The notes under the pieces are model-generated. The model had not been told where the DNA came from, ran no database searches, and worked only from the letters and a program-made list of their open reading frames with translations. A DNA stretch of 50,204 nt from the NCBI GenBank assembly GCA_947585965.1, contig CANPXK010000011.1:1-50204 (forward strand), written 5' to 3'. Source of the DNA: an uncultured Clostridia bacterium. Its GTDB lineage: Bacteria; Bacillota; Clostridia; Oscillospirales; Acutalibacteraceae. Position 1 is the first letter of the stretch; the number at the start of each line of letters is the position of its first letter. Below, piece by piece: positions 7,938 through 17,810 of the stretch. A program made the position numbers and the translations under genes.

Positions 7938-9908
7938 GTGGTATCGGAATTTAACAGAAAGAGTGCATCAAGGAACGGAAGGGGAAGAAATGTTTCAAAG
8001 ATGAATTATTCCGGAAACAGACAGGTACGCAGGAATAACCCTATACCGGAAAAAAGATCCAATTTGTTTGACAGGATAATGACAAAGCCGAAGCTTTCGG
8101 ACCAGCAGATAGGGGGAAACGAAGTTTCATTGAACGGTATGATAAACAAGCCGCTCCGTCAGACTCAAAAAGGTGAAAAGGTCTTTCAGCCGACCTATAA
8201 TTCAAGAAAAAGTGAGTATCAACCAAGGAATATGAAATATTCAAAAGGTGAGTCAAGCGTAAAAATCACCTTTCTGGGCGGTCTTAACGAAATAGGAAAA
8301 AATATAACACTTTTTGAATGTGAGGACGATATGTTCCTTCTTGACTGCGGCATGGCGTTTCCGGACGGGGATATGCTCGGTGTTGATCTTGTAATTCCTG
8401 ATTTTACATATCTTGAAAGAAATAAGGATAAAATCAGGGGTGTTGTGCTGACACACGGACACGAGGATCATATAGGAGCATTGCCGTATCTTCTCAAAAA
8501 AATGAATCTGCCCGTTTTCGGAACGTCACTTACGCTCGGACTTGTAGGAAGCAAGCTTAAGGAGCATAATCTTCAGAGCAAAGCAAAGCTTAATGTTGTA
8601 AAGGCAGGTCAAAGGATAAAGCTCGGAAAGTTTTCGATTGAGTTTATTCATGTAAACCATTCAATCCCGGATTCTGTAGGACTTGCAATTCATACAAGTG
8701 CGGGTACTATTGTTCATACGGGGGATTTTAAGATCGACTGCACACCCACAACAGGTGAGATGATAGATCTTTCAAGATTTGCGGAACTCGGAAAGCAGGG
8801 AGTGCTTGCACTTATGGCTGATTCCACAAACGCAGAGCGTCCCGGTTATACATCAACCGAGCAGAAAATCGGTCATACCTTCGATATGCTTTTTAAGGAA
8901 GCTGAAAACTGCAGAATCATTATAGCGACCTTTGCATCAAATCTCGGCAGAATACGTCAGATACTTGATGTTGCGCAGAAATACGGAAGAAAGGTTGCTT
9001 TCTCCGGAAGAAGTATGATAAATAATATGACAATAGCATCAGAACTCGGGTATATAGATGTACCGGACGGTCTTGTTATTGATATAGATATGCTCGGACA
9101 ATATACAAAAGATCAGATTGTGCTGATAACGACCGGAAGTCAGGGTGAGCCGATGTCCGCTCTTTCGAGAATGGCTTATTCGGATCACAGAAAGGTTGAG
9201 GTAGGACCGGAGGATTATATTATAATTTCCGCCAATCCAATACCGGGAAATGAAAAAATGGTAAGTACGGTTGTAAACGAGCTTATGAAGCACGGCTGTA
9301 AGATTGCATCGGAGTCGATGTATGAGGTTCATGTATCGGGTCATGCGTGTCAGGAGGAGCTTAAGATAATTCAGGGTCTTACAAAGCCGAAATACTTTAT
9401 TCCTGTCCATGGTGAGCAGAAGCACCTTGTAAAGCACGCTAACCTTGCAATGGAAATGGGGATTCCGAGGGAAAACATATTTATAGGTGATATAGGTAAT
9501 GTAATAGAGCTGAGCAAAAGTTCTATGAAGCAGCTTCCGAGTGTTCCTTCGGGAAAGGTACTTGTTGATGGTCTTGGTGTGGGCGATGTAGGAAGTATAG
9601 TTCTTCGTGACAGAAAGCATCTCGGACAGGACGGACTGATTGTGGTTGTTGTAACTCTTGACAGTGCAACAGGACAGGTGTCGGCTGGTCCCGATATAGT
9701 ATCAAGGGGGTTTGTATATGTCCGTGAAAGCGAACCGCTCATGGAGGATGCAAGAACAGCGGTTCTGAATGCCCTTGATGACTGTGACCGTCAGGGTATT
9801 CATGAGTGGAGCGTCATAAAGAACACCATAAAAGACGAGCTTTCAAAGGTATTGTATGATAAAACACGCAGAAGTCCTATGATTTTGCCAATCATTATGG
9901 AGGTATGA
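7938..9908 (+). CDS. rnj: Ribonuclease J
   Basis: A 656-residue metallo-beta-lactamase/beta-CASP nuclease with 5'-3' exonuclease and endonuclease activity in mRNA decay and rRNA processing. After a basic, low-complexity extension of about 100 residues (rich in R, N and K), the catalytic core begins VKITFLGGLNEIGKN. The zinc motif HGHEDHIGA is at about residues 173-181. LMADSTNAERPG, the beta-CASP region with FASNLGRIRQI, and GHACQEELK follow; the C-terminal part is RNase J-specific. GTG 7938 follows GGAGG. The N-terminal extension is longer than in B. subtilis RNase J1. The next gene begins 29 bp downstream. Confidence 0.95.
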   Translation: MVSEFNRKSASRNGRGRNVSKMNYSGNRQVRRNNPIPEKRSNLFDRIMTKPKLSDQQIGGNEVSLNGMINKPLRQTQKGEKVFQPTYNSRKSEYQPRNMKYSKGESSVKITFLGGLNEIGKNITLFECEDDMFLLDCGMAFPDGDMLGVDLVIPDFTYLERNKDKIRGVVLTHGHEDHIGALPYLLKKMNLPVFGTSLTLGLVGSKLKEHNLQSKAKLNVVKAGQRIKLGKFSIEFIHVNHSIPDSVGLAIHTSAGTIVHTGDFKIDCTPTTGEMIDLSRFAELGKQGVLALMADSTNAERPGYTSTEQKIGHTFDMLFKEAENCRIIIATFASNLGRIRQILDVAQKYGRKVAFSGRSMINNMTIASELGYIDVPDGLVIDIDMLGQYTKDQIVLITTGSQGEPMSALSRMAYSDHRKVEVGPEDYIIISANPIPGNEKMVSTVVNELMKHGCKIASESMYEVHVSGHACQEELKIIQGLTKPKYFIPVHGEQKHLVKHANLAMEMGIPRENIFIGDIGNVIELSKSSMKQLPSVPSGKVLVDGLGVGDVGSIVLRDRKHLGQDGLIVVVVTLDSATGQVSAGPDIVSRGFVYVRESEPLMEDARTAVLNALDDCDRQGIHEWSVIKNTIKDELSKVLYDKTRRSPMILPIIMEV

Positions 9909-9937
9909 ATACAGCGGATAAAAAGTAGGTGTATAAA

Positions 9938-11926
9938 TTGAAAAAAGTAAAAGGAAACAGGCAAAGTTATATAACGCCCCTGTTTTTGATACTTTCGGTT
10001 GCCATGATAATAATGGCGGTTTGTTCCATATGGTGGAATGTATATATATTTATTGCCGAAGCTTCGATTGCGGTCGCAGCTCTGGCAGCTGTTGTTATCG
10101 GAATTGTCAGGCTGAGGAAATATATATGTCATGTTATTGCCGAGGCGGCTTCAAGCTTAGGCAGTGCGGGAAAGGAAAGAATAAATCAGCTTTCTGTTCC
10201 GGCGGCGATAATCGGCAGGAACAACGAGATAGTGCTCGTAAATGATCTTTTCAGAAAAAAAGTATCCGGTGAAAAAAATCCGCTCGGTGATATGATAGAG
10301 GATTATCTGACAAATAAAAATCCCGATACAATGTATGAGGATAACGGAACCGATACTTTTGTCAATAATAAATGGTTTATCGTTTTTGCCGTCAGGGCAG
10401 GGGAGAGTTCTGTAGTATATTTTGTTGATGACAACACATATAAAATAAATTCCGATGAATATCTTCTTTCACGTCCTGCTGTAGCAATAATCGCATTTGA
10501 CAATAAGGAAGAGCTTGAACGTGAAGTAGAGGAAGGCGAAGCGAGCCGTATAACCGTTCTCGTTGAAAAAGTCATTTCCCGGTGGGTATCAACAACAACG
10601 GGCTTCTATAAAAAAATAAGCGGGGGAAGATATCTTTTTATGTTAGAAGAAAGATATCTGAAGCAGTTTATAGATGAAAAATTTAAAATACTCGAAGAAA
10701 TACGTTCCATACAGATAAATGACAGGATGAATGCCACCATTTCCGTAGGTGTGGGCAGAGGCGGAGCAACAGTCAAGGAATGTGAGTTGTGGTCAAGACA
10801 GGCACTTGATATGGCACTCGGAAGAGGCGGAGATCAGGTTGCGGTAAAAAAGAACGAATCATACCAGTTTTTCGGAGGCTTGTCAAAGGGAATTGAAAAG
10901 CGTGATAAAGTACGCACAAGAGTAATTGCCGCCACGCTTACAAATCATGTTAATAACAGCAGCAATGTTGTTATAATGGGGCACAGATATTCAGATCTTG
11001 ACAGCGTTGGCGCCTGCATTGGAATGTGGAGTGCTGTTGTCAAGGGTCTTCATAGAAATGCATATATAGTCATAGACCGTCAGCAAACTCTTGCAAAGCC
11101 GCTTGTAACAAGCTTTGAAAAGGCGGGTTTTGAAAGCATATTCAAATCCGAGGCGGAGGTGCTTAACCTGATAGACGATCATACTCTGCTTATCATAGTT
11201 GATACACATTCGCCTAATTTTCTCGAATCTAAGGAGATATATGATCGCTGCGGCAGGGTGGTTGTAATAGATCACCATAGAATGATGGTAAATCATATAG
11301 ACAATGCCCTTGTATTTTACCATGAGCCTTATGCATCGTCGGCAAGTGAAATGACAGCGGAGCTTGTGCAGTATCTCGGAGATTATTCTCTGAGCAGACT
11401 TGAGAGTGAGGCACTTCTTTCGGGAATTATGCTTGATACAAAGAACTTTGTCCTGCGTACCGGTGTAAGAACATTTGAAGCAGCAGCCTTTCTCAGAAGC
11501 AATGGAGCCGATACGGTTGAAGTTAAGAGGCTTTTCTCCAATTCCATTGATACATATAAGGTAAAATATAAGCTTGTCAGTGAGGCTGAAATATTCAATT
11601 ACTGTGCTATAGCGTGTGCTGACAGCAATACTCCCGATATACGCATAGTATCGGCTCAGGCGGCTGATGAACTTCTGGGAATAGAAAACGTAAAGGCATC
11701 ATTTGTAATGTATAAGACGGGCAAGACGGTAAGTATTTCCGCAAGATCACTGGGAGATCTTAATGTTCAGGTAATTATGGAGGCTCTCGGAGGAGGCGGA
11801 CATCAGACAATGGCTGCCTGCCAGATTGATAACATAAGTATAGCGGAAGCAAGAGAAAGACTTCTTTCTATATTAAATGAGCTTGAAATAAACAAAAAAG
11901 CCGAGGCACAAATCAATAAGGCATGA
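9938..11926 (+). CDS. gdpP: GdpP-type cyclic-di-AMP phosphodiesterase
   Basis: About 662 residues. Two N-terminal membrane helices ([19 protein letters not shown] and [20 protein letters not shown]) precede a PAS-like region. A degenerate GGDEF domain (around [16 protein letters not shown], no GGDEF signature), a DHH domain and a DHHA1 domain follow. Catalytic motifs are [13 protein letters not shown] at about residue 349, [14 protein letters not shown] at about 445 and [13 protein letters not shown] at about 617. GdpP hydrolyses c-di-AMP, linking cell-wall stress, K+ homeostasis and DNA integrity. The preferred start is TTG 9938 after AGGTG; a GTG at 9929 is possible. The gdpP-rplI-dnaB order is the well-known Firmicute arrangement. 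Confidence 0.93.
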   Translation: MKKVKGNRQSYITPLFLILSVAMIIMAVCSIWWNVYIFIAEASIAVAALAAVVIGIVRLRKYICHVIAEAASSLGSAGKERINQLSVPAAIIGRNNEIVLVNDLFRKKVSGEKNPLGDMIEDYLTNKNPDTMYEDNGTDTFVNNKWFIVFAVRAGESSVVYFVDDNTYKINSDEYLLSRPAVAIIAFDNKEELEREVEEGEASRITVLVEKVISRWVSTTTGFYKKISGGRYLFMLEERYLKQFIDEKFKILEEIRSIQINDRMNATISVGVGRGGATVKECELWSRQALDMALGRGGDQVAVKKNESYQFFGGLSKGIEKRDKVRTRVIAATLTNHVNNSSNVVIMGHRYSDLDSVGACIGMWSAVVKGLHRNAYIVIDRQQTLAKPLVTSFEKAGFESIFKSEAEVLNLIDDHTLLIIVDTHSPNFLESKEIYDRCGRVVVIDHHRMMVNHIDNALVFYHEPYASSASEMTAELVQYLGDYSLSRLESEALLSGIMLDTKNFVLRTGVRTFEAAAFLRSNGADTVEVKRLFSNSIDTYKVKYKLVSEAEIFNYCAIACADSNTPDIRIVSAQAADELLGIENVKASFVMYKTGKTVSISARSLGDLNVQVIMEALGGGGHQTMAACQIDNISIAEARERLLSILNELEINKKAEAQINKA

Positions 11927-11978
11927 GATATGTCTTTTGTGCCTGTGCAATAAAGAAAACAGGAAAGGAAGGCAGACG

Positions 11979-12431
11979 ATGAAAGTAATTTTGTTGCAGG
12001 ATGTAAAGGGGTCCGGAAAAAAAGGTGAGCTTGTAAATGTATCGGACGGATACGGAAGGAATTATCTGTTGCCGCATAAGCTTGCGATTGAGGCTGATGC
12101 TAAAGCAATCAATGAGATGAAGAATGCCGAACAGTCCAAGCAGTATAGGATTGAGCAGGAAAAGGCGAAGGCCGAAAGTAATGCCGCTAAGCTCAACAAT
12201 CAGACATTGACAATAATAGGAAAAGCGGGAAAGGGCGGCAAGCTTTTCGGTTCGGTGACGAGCAAGGAGATAGCCGCTGAGCTTGGAAAAAAATTCGGTA
12301 TTGATATTGACAAGAGAAAAGTAGTCCTTGAAAGTGATATAAAGACCTTTGGTACTTATAGCTGTGAGGTAAAGCTTTATACAGGTATTTCCGCAAAGCT
12401 TAAGATTATGGTTACAGAGCCTGAGCAGTAA
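11979..12431 (+). CDS. rplI: 50S ribosomal protein L9
   Basis: A 150-residue ribosomal protein with the N-terminal rRNA-binding domain ([31 protein letters not shown]), the long connecting helix rich in A, K and E, and the C-terminal domain ([25 protein letters not shown]). ATG 11979 follows AGGAAAGGAAGG; the upstream frame to 11937 overlaps this site. It lies 52 bp after gdpP in the same transcription unit. Confidence 0.97.
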   Translation: MKVILLQDVKGSGKKGELVNVSDGYGRNYLLPHKLAIEADAKAINEMKNAEQSKQYRIEQEKAKAESNAAKLNNQTLTIIGKAGKGGKLFGSVTSKEIAAELGKKFGIDIDKRKVVLESDIKTFGTYSCEVKLYTGISAKLKIMVTEPEQ

Positions 12432-12466
12432 AAAGAAGCCGTTTAGTTATCTTTTCTTAAAATTTT

Positions 12467-12483
12467 CGCCGCCTGAGGCGGCG
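12467..12483 (+). promoter_or_regulatory. GC-rich hairpin between rplI and dnaB
   Basis: CGCCGCC-TGA-GGCGGCG is a perfect 7-bp stem 35 bp after the rplI stop, followed by acagttttc rather than a clean T-run. It may be a weak terminator that lowers dnaB expression relative to rplI, or an mRNA-protecting structure. Confidence 0.45.
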
Positions 12484-12516
12484 ACAGTTTTCTGATATAG
12501 GGGAGCGGGTGATATA

Positions 12517-13902
12517 ATGAGTGATGAAAGGCTGCCTGTAGTGTCTATGGACGGTTTTAATTTACCGTACAGTACAGAAGCTGAACAGGCAATATTGGGT
12601 TCGGTTCTGCTTGATTCGGATACACTGAATGAAATAATGGCAATGATACCGTCGGCAGATTATTTTTATCTGTCAAATCATAAAATGATTTACACAACAA
12701 TGCTTGAATTGTTTACATTGGGAAAATCCGTTGATTTCATTACAATATACGAAAAACTGCAGGGAAGTAAAAATATTGATGAGGGAACACTGAAAAGCTA
12801 TCTTGTACAGCTTGCGGAAATTGTGCCATCCACATCAAGAATAAAGGATTACTGCGACATAGTAAAGGAAAAGTATCTGCTGAGGAATCTCATAATTTCC
12901 TCCCGTGAAATAATAGAGGATGCGGTATCTCCGGATAATGATGATGCAATGAGCATTATTGAATCCGCAGAGCAAAGAATACTTGATATTCGTGATGATA
13001 AAAGTGTAGACGGTCTTGAACGTATCGACACAGTAATATACAGGACATTTGTAAATCTTGATAATCTTAACTCACCGGATAATGAGGAATTCAGAGGCTT
13101 ACCGACTGGAATTTCGGCGCTTGATAATACAATAACCGGACTTAACCGTTCGGATCTTATTCTGCTTGCCGCACGTCCCGGTATGGGTAAAACGAGCTTT
13201 GCACTGAATATAGCACGTCATGTTGCAATAAAAGCAAAAAAAAGAGTTGCATTTTTCTCGCTTGAAATGCCGAAAGAACAGCTTGCCTCACGTCTGCTGT
13301 CCACGGAAGGACTTGTGTCCGGAACAAAATTCCGCACAGGAAAGCTTGACAACGACGAATGGACACGACTTATAGAAGCGGGGGATATACTGAGTAAAAC
13401 CAATATATATCTTGACGATACATCAGATATAACAGTACCGGCGATAAAGGCGAAAATCAGACGCCTGAAGGGTGGAATAGACCTGATAATAATTGATTAT
13501 CTCCAGCTTATGTCGTCACCGAGGCGAATTGACAACCGTGTTCAGGAAATTTCGGAAATAACCAGAAGTCTGAAGATTATGGCAAAGGAATTTAATGTAC
13601 CTGTAATAACACTTTCTCAGCTTTCACGTGCAAGTGAAAAGCGTACGGAGCATGAGCCGCAGCTGTCGGATTTGCGTGATTCGGGTTCTATAGAGCAGGA
13701 TGCGGATATTGTTCTTTTTCTGTACAGAGAGGGATATTACCAGAGTACGAAAGCAAGCGGTGCAAATGCGGATAATGCCGATTTGAACAGCGGTCAGTGT
13801 ATTGTGGCAAAAAACCGACATGGTGAAACACGTTCCGTGCCGCTGCATTGGCAGGGAGAATTCATGCGTTTCACATCACAGGAGCTTAGTCGTGGAGAAT
13901 AA
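12517..13902 (+). CDS. dnaB: Replicative DNA helicase DnaB
   Basis: A 461-residue hexameric helicase unwinding DNA at the fork. The N-terminal primase-interacting domain begins LPYSTEAEQAILGSVLLD. The RecA-like motor has Walker A ARPGMGKT at about residues 218-225, FFSLEMPKEQLASRLLS, Walker B LIIIDYLQLM, and the arginine finger region LSQLSRASEKR. ATG 12517 follows GGAGCGGGTGAT. No intein. The last 11 bases overlap the start of tilS. Confidence 0.97.
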   Translation: MSDERLPVVSMDGFNLPYSTEAEQAILGSVLLDSDTLNEIMAMIPSADYFYLSNHKMIYTTMLELFTLGKSVDFITIYEKLQGSKNIDEGTLKSYLVQLAEIVPSTSRIKDYCDIVKEKYLLRNLIISSREIIEDAVSPDNDDAMSIIESAEQRILDIRDDKSVDGLERIDTVIYRTFVNLDNLNSPDNEEFRGLPTGISALDNTITGLNRSDLILLAARPGMGKTSFALNIARHVAIKAKKRVAFFSLEMPKEQLASRLLSTEGLVSGTKFRTGKLDNDEWTRLIEAGDILSKTNIYLDDTSDITVPAIKAKIRRLKGGIDLIIIDYLQLMSSPRRIDNRVQEISEITRSLKIMAKEFNVPVITLSQLSRASEKRTEHEPQLSDLRDSGSIEQDADIVLFLYREGYYQSTKASGANADNADLNSGQCIVAKNRHGETRSVPLHWQGEFMRFTSQELSRGE

Positions 13903-15268
13903 AACATTAAAAACGGTTGAAAAATATAATATGCTCAGTCCCGGTGATACTGTGATAATAGGCTTATCCGGCGGTGCCGATTCCTGTGCATTGTTTTATT
14001 TTTTACTTTCATTAAGAAAAAAGCTTAATCTGAATATTATAGCCTGTCATGTCAATCATATGCTAAGAGGTGAGGAGTCGGACAGGGATGAGGCTTTTGT
14101 TAGAAAGCTCTGTGAGGATAATTCAGTTGAATTCAGACTTCTCAGAGCAGATGTAGCCGAAAGAGCAAAGGAGCTTAAGGAGAGTACCGAAAAATGCGGA
14201 CGTGATATCCGATATGCGTTTTTTGAAAAAACAGCAGAGGAATTTAACGGAAAAACAGCGACGGCACATACTGCCTCGGACAATGCGGAAACGGTGCTTT
14301 TCAATATGACAAGAGGCTGCGGAATAAGAGGATTATGCGGTATTCCTCCGGTCAGAGGGAATATAATACGACCGCTTATTGAGGTAACGAGATCCGAGAT
14401 TGAGGAATATTGCAGTGAGCATGGGTATAAGTATATAACCGACAGCAGCAATCTGACAAGGGAATATACAAGAAATAAGCTGCGGCTTGATGTTGTGCCT
14501 GTATTAAAGGAAATAAATCCGTCATTTGAGGAAAATATTATAAAACTTACGCAAAGAATGAAGTGTAATGCAGATTACCTTTACACAGTGGCGAAGAGAA
14601 TACTTGATATTGCATATACAGATAAAGGGTATAAAGCTAAAGTGCTTTACGATAGTGACGATGCCGTATTTGCGGAAATTATAGCAATACTGACAAAGAA
14701 ATTTGATATTATACCCGAAGAAAAACATATAAGTCTTATAAGAAAAATATGCGGGAGTTCGGGAGCCGTGGAAATAAAAAGTAAAATTTATGCAGTTTCA
14801 AATCAGGGATTTCTGAGAATAATAAAAAAGTCGGATGATATTTTGTGGGAAGAGGTTCCTTATACCGGTCAGAGTATGATTGTAATTAACAATAAAAAAT
14901 TCAAACTTTCGGTATTAAATATAGATGAATTTAACAAGTGTCGGAAAAATAACAAATTTTTATTTAATTATTGCCTTGATTATGATACAATAACTATGTC
15001 GGAAATATTTCGGTTCAGAAAAAGCGGAGATACTTTCAGGCTTCCGAAAAGAAATATAACCAAATCGCTGAAAAGACTTTTTAGTGAGCTTAAGATACCG
15101 AGAGATAAGCGGGATGAAATTCTTGTCCTTGCTGACGGAAGCGAGGTTCTCTGGATAGAGGGGATAGGAGCATCGGAGCGCTGTGCCGTAAAGACAGGTT
15201 CGGAGAGGGTGCTCATGATACAGCCGGATGATTTTGACTTTTCGGAAAGGACTTTGAGTTATGTATGA
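13892..15268 (+). CDS. tilS: tRNA(Ile)-lysidine synthetase
   Basis: A 458-residue enzyme that attaches lysine to C34 of tRNA-Ile(CAU) so that it reads AUA, using ATP. The N-terminal PP-loop motif GLSGGADSCALF is at about residues 24-35, followed by CHVNHMLRGEESDRDE and TAHTASDNAETVLFNMTRG, all standard TilS motifs. The C-terminal part has the TilS C domain (DTFRLPKRNITKSLKRLFSELKIP). GTG 13892 is seven bases after AGGAG and overlaps dnaB by 11 bp. The longer frame to 13802 would lie inside dnaB. It overlaps hpt by 8 bp. Confidence 0.95.
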   Translation: MENKTLKTVEKYNMLSPGDTVIIGLSGGADSCALFYFLLSLRKKLNLNIIACHVNHMLRGEESDRDEAFVRKLCEDNSVEFRLLRADVAERAKELKESTEKCGRDIRYAFFEKTAEEFNGKTATAHTASDNAETVLFNMTRGCGIRGLCGIPPVRGNIIRPLIEVTRSEIEEYCSEHGYKYITDSSNLTREYTRNKLRLDVVPVLKEINPSFEENIIKLTQRMKCNADYLYTVAKRILDIAYTDKGYKAKVLYDSDDAVFAEIIAILTKKFDIIPEEKHISLIRKICGSSGAVEIKSKIYAVSNQGFLRIIKKSDDILWEEVPYTGQSMIVINNKKFKLSVLNIDEFNKCRKNNKFLFNYCLDYDTITMSEIFRFRKSGDTFRLPKRNITKSLKRLFSELKIPRDKRDEILVLADGSEVLWIEGIGASERCAVKTGSERVLMIQPDDFDFSERTLSYV

Positions 15269-15797
15269 GGATATAGAGGAAATTCTTTTCAATGAGGAAG
15301 AAATATCCCGGGCAGCGGATGAAATAGCTTTCCGGATAAACCGTGATTATGAGGGAAAGCATCCTGTTATCATAGGTGTGCTGAAGGGGAGCTTTATATT
15401 TCTTGCAGACCTTGTACGGAGATTGGATATTGACTTTACCGTTGATTTTATCAAAGCCTCAAGCTACGGAGATAAAACCCGCTCATCGGGCAATGTGGAT
15501 ATAACGTATCATATTTCCGCTGATATCCGGAACAGGGATGTCATTGTTGTTGAGGATATACTCGACACGGGATATACACTCTCGTACATAACCGAATATC
15601 TTAGAGGTTTTTCTCCTCATTCAATAAGAATATGCACATTATTTGATAAACCGGGCAGAAGGGTCGTCCCGATAAAGCCTGATTATACGGGCTTTGTCAC
15701 AGATGATTTGTTTATAGTCGGCTACGGTCTTGATTATAATGAAAAATACAGAGGTATGCCCTGTGTGGGTGTCCCGAAAACGCAATCAAAAAAATAA
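15261..15797 (+). CDS. hpt: Hypoxanthine phosphoribosyltransferase
   Basis: A 178-residue purine-salvage enzyme that converts hypoxanthine or guanine with PRPP to IMP or GMP. The PRPP-binding motif VIVVEDILDTGYT and the upstream GVLKGSFIFLADL and KASSYGDKTRSSG segments are clear. Its ATG overlaps the tilS end, indicating translational coupling. The order tilS-hpt-ftsH is one of the most conserved in Firmicutes. Confidence 0.96.
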   Translation: MYEDIEEILFNEEEISRAADEIAFRINRDYEGKHPVIIGVLKGSFIFLADLVRRLDIDFTVDFIKASSYGDKTRSSGNVDITYHISADIRNRDVIVVEDILDTGYTLSYITEYLRGFSPHSIRICTLFDKPGRRVVPIKPDYTGFVTDDLFIVGYGLDYNEKYRGMPCVGVPKTQSKK

Positions 15798-15812
15798 AGG
15801 AGTGACAATTCA

Positions 15813-17699
15813 TTGGACAACAAGAAAACGATCAGAAACCTGTTGATTTACCTCGGAATACCGATAATACTTATCATTATTTTTTCTGTGTTCTTTTCAA
15901 TGCAGAAGCCTGATGACAGAAGTACATCGGAGATTATTTATCTTTTCAAGGATAATAAGGTCAAGGAGTATTCACTTGACTTCGGAACGGGCAGTCTTGA
16001 GATAGTCAAAACAGACGGCAAAAAAATAGAGACCTCCGTTGCGAGTGTAGCACTTTTCCTTGATGCGGTTGATCCGTATGTAGAAGCCTACAATGAGAAA
16101 AATGCGGATAGTCCCATGAAATTTACATGGAAGCCGGCTGCGGATAATTCGTTCTGGATAAATATACTACCCAACATCATACTGATGGTCTTGTTTATAG
16201 TCGTATGGCTGTTTTTCATGCGGCGACTGTCAAACGGTATGGGAGATGCGGGTAAGTCCTTCACTTTCGGCAAAGCAAAGATAAAAAGTGTAAATGATGA
16301 AAAGAGAAAAACAACTTTTGCGGACGTTGCAGGTGCGGACGAGGAAAAGGAAGAACTCAGAGAGATTGTTGAATTTCTCAAGGATCCGAAAAAATATAAC
16401 GAGCTTGGTGCGAGAATACCCAAGGGTGTATTGCTTGTAGGTCCTCCGGGCACAGGTAAAACGCTTCTTGCGAGAGCTGTTGCAGGTGAAGCAGGAGTAC
16501 AATTTTTCTCGATTTCCGGTTCCGACTTTGTGGAAATGTTTGTCGGTGTCGGTGCATCAAGAGTAAGGGATCTTTTCGAGCAGGCACATAAGAGCTCACC
16601 GTGTATTATATTCATTGATGAGATTGATGCTGTCGGCAGACAGAGAGGTGCCGGTCTCGGCGGCGGACATGATGAGCGTGAGCAGACGCTTAACCAGCTT
16701 CTTGTTGAAATGGACGGCTTCGGGGCAAACGAGGGCGTAATAATGATTGCGGCAACAAACCGTCCCGATATACTTGATCCGGCACTTATGCGTCCGGGAA
16801 GATTTGACAGACAGGTTATAGTAGGCAGACCCGATATCAAGGGAAGAGAAGAAATTCTTAAGGTTCATGCAAAGGGTAAGCCGCTTGCCCCGGATGTAAA
16901 CCTGAGAACGATTGCAAAATCCACGGCAGGCTTTACGGGTGCGGATCTTGAAAATCTTCTCAATGAGGCCGCACTGCTTGCGGCAAGAAGAAATCTTAAG
17001 GCTATAACAATGACCGAGGTTGAGGAAGCAACGATAAAAGTAGTTGTCGGTGCGGAGAAAAAGTCGAGGGTTATGTCCGATAAGGAGAAAAAACTTACTG
17101 CTTACCATGAAGCGGGTCATGCTATTGCGACATATTTCTGCACAACTCAGGATCCCGTTCATCAGATATCAATCATTCCGAGAGGTATGGCGGGCGGCTT
17201 TACAATGTCACTTCCGTCTGAGGACAGGAGTTATCGTTCCAAAAATGAGATGCTCGAGGAGATAGTTGTGCTTCTCGGCGGTCGTGTTGCCGAAGCTTTG
17301 ATACTCGGAGATATATCGACAGGTGCATCGAACGATATTGAAAGAGCAACGAACATTGTATTCTCAATGATTACAAAATACGGTATGAGTGAAAAGCTCG
17401 GACCTATAACCTTTGGTTCATCCGATGGTGAGGTGTTCCTCGGCAAGGAATTCGGTCATAATAAGACTTATTCCGAGGAAACAGCAGCTAAGATAGACGA
17501 GGAAATCAACAGATATATTACCGATGGTTACAATAAGACAGAGGAAATTCTGAAGGAGCATACTCCCGAGCTTCATAGGGTTGCACAGTTCCTGTTTGAG
17601 CATGAGAAGATGACAGGAGAACAGTTTATATGTGCAATGGAGGGTAAGGAAATTCCTGTTGAGGAAACTGACGATGGAGCTGAACCTTTAAACAAATAA
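15813..17699 (+). CDS. ftsH: ATP-dependent zinc metalloprotease FtsH
   Basis: A 628-residue membrane AAA+ protease degrading damaged membrane proteins and regulators. Membrane helix 1 is at about residues 8-29, with an external domain to about 115, and helix 2 is at about 117-137. Walker A GPPGTGKT is at 210-217, Walker B IIFIDE at 265-270, the SRH has [20 protein letters not shown], and the zinc site HEAGH is at 432-436. TTG 15813 follows AAAGGAGTGA. It ends the tilS-hpt-ftsH run. SPFH proteins can modulate FtsH in other bacteria, but no link to the SPFH gene at 2.6 kb is shown here. Confidence 0.97.
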   Translation: MDNKKTIRNLLIYLGIPIILIIIFSVFFSMQKPDDRSTSEIIYLFKDNKVKEYSLDFGTGSLEIVKTDGKKIETSVASVALFLDAVDPYVEAYNEKNADSPMKFTWKPAADNSFWINILPNIILMVLFIVVWLFFMRRLSNGMGDAGKSFTFGKAKIKSVNDEKRKTTFADVAGADEEKEELREIVEFLKDPKKYNELGARIPKGVLLVGPPGTGKTLLARAVAGEAGVQFFSISGSDFVEMFVGVGASRVRDLFEQAHKSSPCIIFIDEIDAVGRQRGAGLGGGHDEREQTLNQLLVEMDGFGANEGVIMIAATNRPDILDPALMRPGRFDRQVIVGRPDIKGREEILKVHAKGKPLAPDVNLRTIAKSTAGFTGADLENLLNEAALLAARRNLKAITMTEVEEATIKVVVGAEKKSRVMSDKEKKLTAYHEAGHAIATYFCTTQDPVHQISIIPRGMAGGFTMSLPSEDRSYRSKNEMLEEIVVLLGGRVAEALILGDISTGASNDIERATNIVFSMITKYGMSEKLGPITFGSSDGEVFLGKEFGHNKTYSEETAAKIDEEINRYITDGYNKTEEILKEHTPELHRVAQFLFEHEKMTGEQFICAMEGKEIPVEETDDGAEPLNK

Positions 17700-17724
17700 A
17701 TAAAATAATAATATTTAAAACTGT

Positions 17725-17751
17725 ATAAGGAGTGCGAATGGCACTCCTTAT
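17725..17751 (+). terminator. Hairpin after ftsH
   Basis: A perfect 11-bp stem ATAAGGAGTGC / GCACTCCTTAT with a 5-nt loop lies 26 bp past the ftsH stop. The 3' tail (tgttcatt) is only weakly T-rich, so termination may be partial, allowing readthrough into uvrA 60 bp further on. Confidence 0.55.
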
Positions 17752-17810
17752 GTTCATTAAGTGTGAGAAATTTAAAAATGATGTTGATTGAATTTTCGGA
17801 GGAAAATATA